A model generated the notes under the pieces. It made no database searches. It saw nothing but the letters and a program-made list of their open reading frames with translations, and was not told the DNA's origin. Both the position numbers and the translations under genes were made by a program. From Rutidosis leptorrhynchoides (lineage: Eukaryota; Streptophyta; Magnoliopsida; Asterales; Asteraceae), in the NCBI RefSeq assembly GCF_046630445.1, contig NC_092338.1:220855501-220919500 (forward strand): 64,000 nt of DNA. Direction: 5' to 3'. Shown piece by piece: positions 25,251 through 40,515 of this stretch (position 1 is the stretch's first letter; the number at the start of each line of letters is the position of its first letter).

Positions 25251-25264
25251 TACCTACCCGTTAA
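25251..25264 (-). other. Polypurine tract (plus-strand primer)
   Basis: On the minus strand TTAACGGGTAGGTA lies one base before the 3' LTR start TGTAGTGACCCG. The same 14-mer occurs at the same place in the element at 36105 and in the one at 55111, which supports it as the primer tract although it is not purely purine. Confidence 0.65.
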
Positions 25265-25284
25265 ATAAATTTCGTCCCGAAATT

Positions 25285-28200
25285 TTAAGCTGTTGAAAGT
25301 GTTGGCGAATCTTCTAGATATAGATGCGGGTATTTCTTCTTCATCTGATCTTCACGCTCCCAGGTGAACTCGGGTCCTCTACGAGCATTCCATCGAACCT
25401 TAACAATCGGTATCTTGTTTTGTTTAAGTCTCTTAACCTCACGATCCATTATTTCGACGGGTTCTTCAATGAATTGAAGTTTTTCATTGATTTGGATTTT
25501 GTCCAACGGAATAGTGAGATCTTCTTTAGCAAAACATTTCTTCAAATTTGAGACGTGGAAAGTGTTATGTACAGCCGCGAGTTGTTGAGGTAGCTCCAGT
25601 TGGTAAGCTACTGGTCCGACACTATCTATAATCTTGAATGGTCCAATGTACCTTGGATTTAGTTTCCCCCGTTTACCAAATCGAACAACGCCTTTCCAAG
25701 GTGAAACCTTAAGCATAACCATTTCTCCAATTTCAAACTCTATATCTTTTCTTTTACTGTCCGTGTTGCTCTTTTGTTGACTCTGGGTGGTTTTCAATCT
25801 TTGTTGAATTTGGATGATTTTCTCGGTAGTTTCTTGTATTATCTCCGGACCTGTAATCTGTCTATCCCCCACTTCATTTCAATAAATCGGAGACCTGCAC
25901 TTTCTACCATAAAGTGCCTCAAACGGCGACATCTCAATGCTTGAATGGTAGCTGTTGTTGTAGAAAAATTCTGCTAACGGTAGATGTCGATCCCAACTGT
26001 TTCCGAAATCAATAACACATGCTCGTAGCATGTCTTCAAGCGTTTGTATCGTCCTTTCGCTCTGCCCATCAGTTTGTGGATGATAGGCAGTACTCATGTC
26101 TAGACGAGTTCCTAATGCTTGCTGTAATGTCTGCCAGAATCTTGAAATAAATCTGCCATCCCTATCAGAGATAATAGAGATTGGTATTCCATTTCTGGAG
26201 ACGACTTCCTTCAAATACAGTCGTGCTAACTTCTCCATCTTGTCATCTTCTCTTATTGGCAGGAAGTGTGCTGATTTTGTGAGACGATCAACTATTACTC
26301 AAATAGTATCAAAACCACTTGCAGTCCTTGGTAATTTAGTGATGAAATCCATGGTAATGTTTTTCCATTTCCATTCTGGGATTTCGGGTTGTTGAAGTAG
26401 ACCTGATGGTTTCTGATGCTCAGCTTTGACCTTAGAACACGTCAAACATTCTCCTACGTATTTAGCAACATCGGCTTTCATACCCGGCCACCAAAAATAT
26501 TTCTTGAGGTCCTTGTACATCTTCCCCGTTCCAGGATGTATTGAGTATCTGGTTTTATGAGCTTCTCTAAGTACCATTTCTCTCATATCTCCAAATTTTG
26601 GTACCCAAATCCTTTCAGCCCTATACCGGGTTCCGTCTTCCCGAATATTAAGATGCTTCTCCGATCCTTTGGGTATTTCATCCTTTAAATTTCCCTCTTT
26701 TAAAACTCCTTGTTGCGCCTCCTTTATTTGAGTAGTAAGGTTATTGTGAATCATTATATTCATAGATTTTACTCGAATGGGTTCTCTGTCCTTCCTGCTC
26801 AAGGCGGCGGCTACCACATTTACCTTCCCCGGGTGGTAACGAATCTCAAAGTCGTAATCATTCAACAATTCAATCCACCTACGCTGCCTCATATTCAGTT
26901 GTTTCTGATTAAATATGTGTTGAAGACTTTTGTGGTCGGTATATATAATACTTTTGACCCCATATAAGTAGTGCCTCCAAGTCTTTAATGCAAAAACAAC
27001 CGCGCCTAATTCCAAATCATGCGTCGTATAATTTTTTTCGTGAATCTTCAATTGTCTAGACGCATAAGCAATCACCTTCGTTCGTTGCATTAATACACAA
27101 TCGAGACCTTGCTTTGATGCGTCACAATAAATCACAAAATCATCATTCCCTTCAGGCAATGACAATATAGGTTCCGTAGTTAGCTTTTTCTTCAATAACT
27201 GAAACGCTTTCTCTTGTTCATCCTTCCATTCAAATTTCTTCCCTTTATGCGTTAATGCAGTCAAGGGTTTTACTATTCTGGAAAAGTCTTGGATGAACCT
27301 TCTGTAGTAACCAGCTAGTCCTAAAAACTGGCGTATGTGTTTTGGAGTTTTCGGGGTTTCCCACTTTTCAACAGTTTCTATCTTTGCCGGATCCACCTTA
27401 ATACCTTCTTTGTTCACTATGTGACCGAGGAATTGAACTTCTTCCAACCAAAATGCACACTTTGAAAATTTAGCGTACAATTCTTCCTTCCTCAATACTT
27501 CTAACACCTTTCTCAAATGTTCACCGTGTTCTTGGTCATTCTTTGAGTAAATAAGTATGTCATCAATGAAAATAATGACAAACTTGTTAAGGTATGGTCC
27601 ACACACTCAGTTCATAAGGTCCATGAACACAGCTGGTGCATTAGTTAAACCAAACGGCATGACCATAAACTCGTAATGACCGTAACGTGTTCTAAAAGCA
27701 GTCTTTGGAATATCATCTTCTTTCACCCGCATTTGATGATACCCGGAACGTAAGTCAATCTTTGAATAAACAGGCGAGCCTTGTAGTTGATCAAATAAGT
27801 CTTCAATTCTCGGTAGTGGGTAGCGGTTCTTGATGGTAAGTTTGTTCAACTCTCGGTAGTCTATACACAACCTGAATGTACCATCTTTCTTCTTGACAAA
27901 CAAAACAGGAGCTCCCCACGGTGATGTGCTTGGTCGAATGAAACCACACTCTAAAAGTTCTTGTAATTGGCTTTGCAGTTCTTTCATCTCGCTGGGTGCG
28001 AGTCTGTAAGGAGCACGAGCTATTGGTGCAGCTCCTGGTACAAGATCTATTTGAAATTCAACGGATCGATGTGGGGGTAATCCAGGTAATTCTTTCGGAA
28101 ATACATCGGGAAATTCTTTTGCGACGGGAACATCATTGATGCTCTTTTCTTCAGTTTGTACTTTCTCGACGTGTGCTAGAACAGCATAGCAACCTTTTCT

Positions 28201-29865
28201 TATTAGTTTTTGTGCCTTCAAATTACTAATAAGATGTAGCTTCGTGTTGCCCTTTTCTCCGTACACCATTAAGAGTTTTCCTTTTTCTCGTATAATGCAA
28301 ATTGCATTTTTGTAACAAACGATCTCTGCTTTCACTTCTTTCAACCAGTCCATACCGATTATCACATCAAAACTCCCTAACTCTACTGGTATCAAGTCAA
28401 TCTTAAATGTTTTGCTAACCAGTTTAATTTCTCGATTCCGACATATATTATCTGCTGAAATTAATTTACCATTTGCTAATTCGAGTAAAAATTTACTATC
28501 CAAAGGCGTCAATGGACAACTTAATTTAGCACAAAAATCTCTACTCATATAGCTTCTATCCGCACCCGAATCAAATAAAACGTAAGCAGATTTATTGTCA
28601 ATAAGAAACGTACCCGTAACAAGCTCCGGGTCTTCCTGTGCCTCTGTCGCACTAATATTGAAAACTCTCCCGCGGCCTTGTCCATTCGTGTTCTCCTGGT
28701 TCGGGCAATTTCTAATAATGTGTCCCGATTTTCCACATTTATAACAAACTACATTGGCATAACTTGCTCCGACACTACTTGCTCCACCATTACTTGTTCC
28801 GACACCATTTGTTCCTTTCGTTCTGTTAACCCCTGGTCCGTAGACCTCACACTTCACCGCGCTATGACCATTTCTTTTACACTTGTTGCAAAATTTGGTG
28901 CAGAACCCCGAGTGATACTTTTCACACCTTTGGCATAGCTGCTTCTGATTGTTGTTGTTGTTGCGGTTATTATTATTGTTAAGATGATTGTTGTAGTTGC
29001 TGTTGTTGTTGTTGTTGTTGTTGTTGTTATTGGGCCGTTTGTTGTTGTTGCGATTGATATTGCGATTGTTAGGATAGTTGTTGCGATTATTGTTGTAATT
29101 GCTGTTGTTGTTGTATTGGTGATTCTTATCACCGTTTTCCTCCCACTTTCTTTTGACTTGCTTCACATTGGCCTCTTCAGCAGTCTGTTCTTTAATTCTT
29201 TCTTCAATCTGGTTCACTAGTTTGTGAGCCATTCTACATGCCTGTTGTATGGAGGCGGGCTCGTGTGAACTTATATCTTCTTGGATTCTTTCCGGTAATC
29301 CTTTCACAAACGCGTCGATCTTCTCTTCCTCATCTTCGAACGCTCCCAGACACAATAGGCATAATTCTGTGAATCGTCTTTCGTACTTGGTAATATCAAA
29401 TCCTTGGGTTCGTAACCCTCTAAGTTCTGTCTTGAGCTTATTGACCTCGGTTCTGGGACGGTACTTCTCGTTCATCAAGTGCTTGAATGCTGACCACGGT
29501 AGTGCGTAAGCATCATCTTGTCCCACTTGCTCTAGATAGGTATTCCACCATGTTAACGCAGAACATGTGAAGGTATGCGTAGCGTACTTCACTTTGTCCT
29601 CTTCAATACACTTACTTATGGCAAACACCGATTCGACCTTCTCGGTCCACCGTTTCAATCTGATCGGTCCTTCGGTTCCATCAAATTCCAAAGGTTTGCA
29701 GGCAGTGAATTCTTTGTAGGTGAATCATACACGATTTCCTGTACTGCTAGATCCAAGGTTATTGTTGGTATGTAGCGCGGCCTGTACTGTGGCTATGTTT
29801 GAAGCAAGAAAGGCACGAAATTCCTCTTCACTCATATTCAAGGTGTGTTGAGTAGTCGGTGCCAT
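25285..29865 (-). pseudogene. gag-pol polyprotein with four in-frame UGA stops
   Basis: Encodes capsid/nucleocapsid, protease, reverse transcriptase, RNase H, integrase and a chromodomain. I chose the start MAPTTQHTLNMSEEEF at 29865. Gag ends with an Asn-rich stretch and two zinc-knuckle regions, the second [14 protein letters not shown]. Protease has [13 protein letters not shown] shows [29 protein letters not shown] and [10 protein letters not shown]. RNase H shows YCDASKQG and TDHKSL; the usual VADALSR motif is here VAAALSR. Integrase has the HHCC region ([18 protein letters not shown]) and [20 protein letters not shown]. The C-terminus [20 protein letters not shown] is chromodomain-like. 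Stops lie at 29725-29727, 27607-27609, 26299-26301 and 25879-25881. All segments are in one frame with no frameshift. Confidence 0.93.
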
Positions 29866-30004
29866 TTCCTTCAAAATAGTCAAATGAAACGAGTTAATCA
29901 TATAGAATATCAAGAGTAGTCAATAGTATTTCGTAGCGTAATATGAACTTATTTATAAAAGCTCTTTCTTCATATTAGCGTTTTATACTCTTTAATTCAG
30001 GTAG

Positions 30005-30018
30005 TACCTACCCGTTAA
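30005..30018 (-). other. Second copy of the polypurine-tract 14-mer upstream of gag
   Basis: TTAACGGGTAGGTA on the minus strand, identical to the tract at 25251-25264, between the F-box gene and gag. A counterpart exists at 42711 and 63686 in the other elements. Confidence 0.6.
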
Positions 30019-30211
30019 GTTCATACTTAGTAGCTAACTTACCATTTCAACTACTACAATTCTATATGAAAAACTAATCACAAAAAAATATATATATCAT
30101 ATTCAAACCTTTATACAATAACTTGCAAACTTACAATACCGCTATTTTACATATAGTATGAAATATAGCACATAAAACTTTGATACAAAGTAGTTGCGAA
30201 GATAATTCTAG

Positions 30212-30896
30212 TTAATAAATAAGGCGTTCAGCAAAGGCAACAAAGACACGTAATTCATACGTCCAGAAACAAGTCATGCATTCTGGTTTTACTAATACCA
30301 CTTCCCCATCCTTGGTCTTGTGGAACGTAACCGTTGTGACCGATAGTATGACAACGTGTTGTAACGTTGTCAAAAGGACGAAGGTTACGTAATGACCAAC
30401 AGTCTCGTAATAACCTAAAAACCTCATTTCTTACCCCAATTACCGACTCCGTCACTTGTGGGAACGTTTTGTTTAATAGTTGTAGCCCGATGTTCTTTTT
30501 CGCACTTTGGTGAGAAGCGAACATTACTAACCCGTAAGCATAACATGCTTCTTTATGTTGCATGTTAGCCGCTTTTTCTAAATAATGAAGTCCTATATTC
30601 GGATACATTGAGTCAAAATAATTTCTTAACCCATTGCGTAAAATAGCATTTGGGTTCCCCGCAATATATGCGTCAAAGTAAACACATCGTAACTTATGGG
30701 TTTCCCAATGTGATATCCCCCATCTTTCAAACGAAATCCTTTTATAAACCAAGGCATTCTTTGAACGTTCTTCGAATGTCTTACAAACTGATCTCGCCTT
30801 AAATAGTTGTGCCGAGGAATTCTGACCGACTCTAGACAAGATTTCATCAATCATGTCTCCGGGTAGGTCTCTTAAAATATTGGGTTGTCTATCCAT
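30212..30896 (-). pseudogene. Captured F-box gene (At2g35280/At1g67623-like) inside the retrotransposon
   Basis: The main open frame (30896-30255, 213 aa) starts with an F-box, LRDLPGDMIDEILSRVGQNS followed by FKARSVCKTFEERS. It continues with a Sel1/TPR-like part (GLHYLEKAANMQHKEACYAY, then GLVMFAS), as in the plant F-box proteins related to At2g35280. In plants such F-box proteins act as substrate receptors in SCF ubiquitin ligases; function here is unproven. The end HDLFLDV looks frame-shifted: an overlapping frame (to 30212) gives CMTCFWTYELRVFVAFAE, which resembles the usual Cys/DYEL-type C-terminus. It is in the element's sense direction, between primer site and gag, so it would be part of the genomic RNA. 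Confidence 0.7.
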
Positions 30897-31034
30897 TTTG
30901 TGTTTTTATACTGTAAAATAGACAAGAGTTAGATTCATAAAAAAAATACTTATTAATACAAGCAATTTTTTACATATATCATAAAGCATAAGCACACTAT
31001 ATTACATATATTACACCACACGAATACAACTATC

Positions 31035-31643
31035 TTATTCCGACTCGCTCGTTTCTTCTTCTTCTTCGGTTTTGGTTCGTTTTGCCAAGTTTCTAGGGAT
31101 ATATGATGTTCCCCTAATACTAGCTGTCATTTTCCACAACGGTTTAGAAAAACCTGGTGGTTTAGAGGTTCCCGGGTCATTGTTACAACTTAAGGACTTC
31201 GGGGGGTTGACGATACATATAAAGTTCATCGGGGTTGGAATTAGATTTCTCTATTTTTATGCCCTTTCCCTTATTATTTTCTTTTGCCTTTTTAAATTCA
31301 GTTGGGGTAATTTCTATAACATCATCGGAATTCTCGTCGGAATCCGATTCATCGGAGAATTGGTAATCCTCCCAATATTTTGCTTCCTTGGCGAAAACAC
31401 CATTGACCATAATTAACCTTGGTCGTTGATTGAGGATTTTCTTTTACTTAACCGTTTTATTATTTCCCCCACCGGTTCTATTTCCTCCTCCGGTTCCTCC
31501 TCTTCCGGTTCTGATTCTTCTTCCGGTTCTGATTCTTCTTCCGGTTCCTCTTCGGGAACTTGTGAATCAGTCCAATATATATTCGACTCTTCATTATTAT
31601 TAGGTGAGTCAATGGGATTTGTGTTAGAGGTAACATCTATCAC
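31035..31643 (-). pseudogene. Glu-rich leader ORF of the chromovirus, broken
   Basis: From 31643 the frame encodes about 76 residues with an EEEPEEESEPEEESEPEEEE tract and a Lys/Arg-rich end, stopping at 31413 (UAA). The next frame (from 31410) encodes an Asp/Ser-rich part (FSDESDSDENSDDVIEITPT), and a third frame (to 31035) ends in KRTKTEEEEETSESE. Frame changes near 31412 and near a run of G (about 31200). The pieces look like one former acidic protein upstream of gag; I do not recognise a domain. A similar acidic leader remnant with SYSD repeats is present in the element at 36105. Confidence 0.5.
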
Positions 31644-31831
31644 ACAATATCAAACATGTTAAGAGATTAATATATCACATAATATATACATGTTAATAAT
31701 ATATAGTTTCCAACAAAAATGTTAAGCAATCATTTTTAAAGAAAACACGGTCGAAGTCCAGACTCACTAATGCATTATAACAAACTCGATAAGACACACT
31801 AATGCAAATTTTCTGGTTCTCTAAGACCAAC

Positions 31832-31843
31832 GCTCGGATACCA
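31832..31843 (-). other. Primer binding site, initiator tRNA-Met type
   Basis: On the minus strand TGGTATCCGAGC starts 2 bases after the 5' LTR. The consensus for initiator tRNA-Met is TGGTATCAGAGC, so there is one mismatch. Confidence 0.85.
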
Positions 31844-31845
31844 AC

Positions 31846-35407
<3,562 letters not shown>

Positions 35408-35409
35408 GA

Positions 35410-36099
35410 CTAACCACTAACCACCACCACCAACCACCACCACCACCCACCACCATCACCACCACACACCACCACACTCTACCACCGCCACCAACCACCA
35501 CCACCAACCACCACCACAACCCACCTCCACACCACCACCACCACCAACCACCACCACCACCCACCACCAAAAACCACCACCACTAACCACCAACAACAAC
35601 CACCACCACCCACCACTACCACCACCACCACCACCAACCAACTAGCACCACCAACCACCAACTACCACCACCACCAACCACCACCACCACCAACTATCTA
35701 GCAACACCAACCACCACCACCACCACTAACCACCACCAACCACCACCATACTCCACCACCACCACCCACCACCACCACCACCCACCTCAACCACTACCAC
35801 CACCCACCACCACCACCCCCAACCACCACCACTAACCACCACCACCACACTCTACCACCGCCACCAACCACAACCAACCACCACCACCCACCACCACCCA
35901 CCACCAACCACCACCACCACCAACCACTAACTATCACCACCAACCACCACCACCAACCACCAACTATCACCACCACCACCTACCACCACCACCAACCACT
36001 ACTACCAACCAGCACCCACCAACCACCACCACCACCACCACCAACCACCACCCCACCCACCACCACTAACCACCACCACCACACAGCACCACCACCACC
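35410..36099. repeat. CCA/ACC-rich C/A-only array, segment 2
   Basis: Continuation of the array at 21391. The plus strand is almost purely C and A for 690 bp with only scattered T and G. It lies between the two retrotransposons. Confidence 0.9.
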
Positions 36100-37369
36100 C
36101 GCCATGTCATGCCCCGTCCTAATCCGTCCGGACGAAGTCACCAACATCTGGTTCCATTTCGATGATCGACTCCAAATAATGTCTTTACAATGAGCAAATG
36201 CACAGCGGAAGATTTCTTTCATGCCTGAGAGTAAACATGCTTTCAAGTGTCAACCAAAAGGTTGGTGAGTTCATAGGTTTATCATAAAACAATAAAATTC
36301 ATCATTTTGATAGACCACAAGATTTAAATGCTGCATGGTACAAATGGGCCCGAATCCTATACCCACATGTAATGTACATGCAATATCTTTTAAATACAGT
36401 ACACCTTTCTCGTGTACGGAAATCCTTTTTCATAAATCTTAGTAACCGTACACATATATCGTGCACAAAAATAACATACACATAACCTGTGTATAAAATC
36501 ATTCTCTCGATACATAACATTCTCATCAATTGGTGGCAATTATCATGTCCACATAATTCAATGGTGGCAATTATCATGTCCACATAATTCAATGGTGGCA
36601 ATTATCATTTCCACATAATTCAATAATAATTCGCAAAACTTCTGTCTGCATAATAATTCATTCGAGGAATGTTTTGCTTGTGTCTATCTCGTCAAACATT
36701 TATAAAAAAATATTTCATATATTCGCAGTTCAAAATATATTTCAAAAGCATTTAATAAAGCAGTTGTAAAAACAGCGCATGTATTCTCAGTCCCAAAAAT
36801 GTAAAGAGTAAAATGGAGCAAATGAACTCACCATACTGTATTTTGTAGTAAAAATACATATGACGATATTGAACAAGTGTAGGGTTGGCCTCGGATTCAC
36901 GAACCTATATCATTTGTGTATTTATTAATATACATAATTGTAATCGAATAAATGTATATATAAATTTATTAGTTATATCCTTGTTATATTAATAATATAT
37001 ATATGTTTCATATATTCATTTTGTACATTAAAATATTAAATTTTGTTATGTTATATGTATTAAATATATTAATATATAAATATTATTTATTTGTTAAAGT
37101 AGTATTTTAAGATAAAATTTTAAGTGATAACAATAATAATAATGATAGTACTAATATTAATAATAATGATAATAGTATTAATAATTCTATAAATGATAAT
37201 ATTAATGATCGTTTTTATAATAAATCTCATAATAATGCTAATAGTAGTAGTTTTTAATAAAGTGAATAATCTAATAGTAATGGTAACGAAAATAATAATT
37301 TTGATAATACTGACTCTTTTAATAGTATTAATAACTTTAATAATAATGTTAACACTAATAACAAAAATG

Positions 37370-37526
37370 GTAACGGTAATAATAATAATAATAATAATAG
37401 TTATGTTGATAATAATATTAATAATTATAAATGATACAAATTGTAATATTCATGATAATAATAATAAGTTTTTATTACTTTCATAATACTAATAATAACA
37501 ATAACAATAATAATCACAATAATAAC

Positions 37527-37565
<39 letters not shown>

Positions 37566-37593
37566 TAATAATAATAATAATAATAATAATAAC

Positions 37594-37671
<78 letters not shown>
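37370..37671. repeat. AAT microsatellite in LARD LTR
   Basis: Long ATA/AAT triplet runs, matched at 45230-45492 in the partner LTR with different copy number and in the third LTR at 56478-56590. Confidence 0.9.
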
Positions 37672-37673
<2 letters not shown>

Positions 37674-37721
37674 GAGTTCAACCTTTAAAAGGCTTTTCTA
37701 AAAAGAAACTGCTCTAGTCAA

Positions 37722-37767
37722 GACTCGAACCCGCGACCTCTCGTTACATGCAAACACCCATAACCAC
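37722..37767 (-). other. tRNA-like A/B-box module (SINE head) in LTR
   Basis: On the minus strand TGGTTATGGGTG (A-box-like, 37767-37756) is followed 24 bp on by GGTTCGAGTC (B-box, 37731-37722), then about 50 bp and the (ATT)n tract. This is the layout of a tRNA-derived SINE with a simple-repeat tail. Equivalent modules lie at 45543-45588 and 56643-56690. Confidence 0.5.
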
Positions 37768-39811
37768 TCCACCGTTTCTTCTTTTACATTTTATCTCCTG
37801 GATTAGTTCTATATAACCGTTACTTTTCTGTTTTAGTCCAATACCAAAGCTTGGCCCAACAGTACGGCCCAATTATTAAAGACAAACCCATGGTGGCCCA
37901 ACTAGCAATAATGAAACACGGCCCAAATAGAAAATCCAGTAAACTATATCGTGGCCTTCATACCAATAGGAGTTATATGTTTTATTAGTTTAAATAATTA
38001 TAACCGACAGTTCATCAACATCCTTGTCTCGTCCACCATCATCTTCTCACGTATCTTCCTTTTATTCGTAAATTAGAAACAGGTATAAACCGCTGTAGTG
38101 GCGGCTGCAGAATAGCAGCTTCCAGCTGTTTGTTGTTCGACAATAGTATAAAATAAATAAATAAATGGGTTTCGCTTTTATCGGGAAGCAGAAAGTTACT
38201 TCAGCTGTAGAAGCTCAGCAGGAGTAGCATTGATGGATTAAAGGATGATGGTTCGGTGTTCGAGCGTGAAGGTGTTCGTGTTGTTACAAGAAGAAATAGC
38301 CATTTTATTAGAAACAGAAAATGATAGTGTTGTTATGGTGTCTGATAGTGGTGTTTATGGTGGCCGAAGGTGGTCGATGGTGTTTGAGGAGAAAGAAAAT
38401 GATCGGATATACTCGGGTTGAAGTGGGTTTGAGGTGTTCTTGGTGGTCTCCAAAGATGGCTCGATCTTGGTTGATGTTCATGATGTTTTAAAGAGACGTA
38501 ATGGTTGTAGTGTTTTGCTCGTGGTTACTTGGTTCGGTATTATCGTGAGGTAGAAAACAAATGGGTTTTTAAATAGTTCTTGTCGACAGAAACAATAGCA
38601 GTAGCTAGAGTTTGTCGGGAAGGGAACATGAAGGAGTTGTAGGTGTGATTTGAGTGGTGGAGGTTCTTGATGGTTTTGGGTGGTGGTGTTGGGTTGCCAA
38701 GGTGGTGGTTCAACGCATAGAAACGGAAAAACAAAAGTGGTTTCATGAGTTGGGTTCTTGGGTTTGGTTCTCGGTTAACCAAAGAAGAAGAAGAAAATGA
38801 TTTTGGTTGGTGATTGAAGAAACGTAATGGACACATAAGTTGGTGGTTATGGAGTGATGGTTTATCGAGAGACAGAAGTATAAGAATGGTGATGGTGGTT
38901 TGATCATGGTGGTGATAAAATGAATAAAATGGTGATGGTTGTAACATAAAACAGAAGTAAATAAGCAGCACTCGATCGTTGGTGGTGGTAATGGATTTTT
39001 TGGTTGTTGAATTGATACAGAAAACGAAAATTATATATATATGTACGTATAGATGAAAGGAGATGGTGGTTGTTCATTGCGGTTGTGGTGTAGATCAAGG
39101 TTGAAGAAGCAAAACAAGTTGGTTATTTGAAATTTTTTCATGGTTGTATCTGAATGCGCGGCTATATGTGAACATAAATAGAAGTTTGATTGATTATACA
39201 GTTGTTTTACATGGAATCTTAAATTATGGATCAAACCAAAAACAATATTAAATAATCTTCCACTTTTTAAAAGTAATTGCATTTATAAATAAAATAAAAA
39301 CAAACGTGTGAAAATAATGATTCTCAAATAATTCTTGCCGACAGTTTTACGGAGCGTGTCTATTGCTAAACAGTTAACGTATAAAAGTGTTTCTAAAAAT
39401 CTCAAACTTTTAGATTAAATATATTTAATTATTTTACTCATTAACTGTTTGAAACCTGATCAAAAAGGTTCAATAATTATTTATTTTCTGTTCCAATTTA
39501 TATGTACGGAGTGCTAATATTTAATCTTAAAAAGGTAAAAATATTTTTAACAAATCTAACATCTTCATAATCGATTTACAGTTCAACTTTTATTTTAGTT
39601 CTTCATGAACATGTAATATATCTATATTAAAACTCACGAAACGTCAACCGAGTGTTACTGACGTTTACTAAATAGGCTCGAAATCATTCATTTTCAAAAT
39701 ACACATTCTATATGTATATATATATTAAATCTTAATTAACGAGTTTAAGTAAATAAATATATTAATTATATTCTTTTAAACAACTAAATATAATATTATA
39801 TATATTTACAA

Positions 39812-39848
<37 letters not shown>

Positions 39849-40047
39849 TATTATATATATATATTTAAATATATATGTAACTATTTACAAATAGTTGTTC
39901 GTGAATCGTCGGGAATGGTCGAAGGTCAATTGAATATATGAAACAGTTCAAACTTTTTGAGACTTAACATTACAGACTTTGCTCATCATATCGAAATCAA
40001 ATAAGATTCAGGTTTAAATTTGGTAAGAAATTCCCGGGTCATCACAG

Positions 40048-40061
40048 TACCTACCCGTTAA
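40048..40061 (-). other. LARD polypurine tract
   Basis: Same 14-mer TTAACGGGTAGGTA on the minus strand, one base from the 3' LTR. Confidence 0.65.
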
Positions 40062-40439
40062 AGAAATTTCGTCCCGAAATTTGAGTGAGGTGGTCATGGC
40101 TAACAATAAAAAATGTTTTCATGACAAATATGAGTTGATGAATGGAGTTTTATCATTATTGACTAATATAGATAAAATGATTCGATTAGATGAAGCGTAC
40201 GAATGAAGATGTCACAATAGATTTAGATAGAGATTTAACTTTTGACGTAGTCACTGTAGAATTTAGAAAATAAGGTGCGTCTTAGCTTTTGACGTTGTCT
40301 TGGTTGAATTCCGAAATTCAAGAGATTTAAAGAAAATCTTGAAGATCTATAAGATCTGATTCTTCGGGATTTATGGAAATTAGGATCTCTTTAATTAAAT
40401 ACGGTGATCTGCCCCGATTACTACGTCTGATATTTCCTT

Positions 40440-40446
40440 TATAAAT
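40440..40446 (+). promoter_or_regulatory. TATA box upstream of the antisense membrane ORF
   Basis: TATAAAT 76 bp upstream of the ATG at 40516, followed by a CT-rich leader. The copy at 61794 has the same heptamer 71 bp upstream of its ATG, also followed by a CT-rich leader. Confidence 0.45.
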
Positions 40447-40515
40447 TTTCCTTTTCCGTTCCATTTATTTTCACCACTTCTATATTCAATTCCCAAATTC
40501 AAAAGATTTATGAAA

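Larger units (their letters stand above)
36105..40046 (-). repeat. LARD 3' LTR (element sense)
   Basis: 3942 bp, begins TGTCATGCCCCG and ends GGGTCATCACA. It contains an AAT-repeat tract (37370-37671), a tRNA-like A/B-box module (37722-37767) and a 900-bp G/T-rich region on the plus strand (38130-39090) that gives His/Pro/Ser-rich minus-strand frames I do not regard as genes. Confidence 0.92.

Noticed and set aside
28854-29220. Val/Ile- and Thr-rich ORFs on both strands
   Set aside because: Shadows of the Asn codon repeat in gag.
37193-37486. 97-residue Ile/Leu-rich plus-strand ORF, also at 45055-45345
   Set aside because: It consists of ATA/AAT triplet repeats in duplicated LTRs.
38540-38971. 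143-residue minus-strand ORF in the LARD LTR
   Set aside because: Low-complexity His/Pro/Ser composition from a G/T-rich region; truncated in the partner LTR, so no evidence of a conserved protein.
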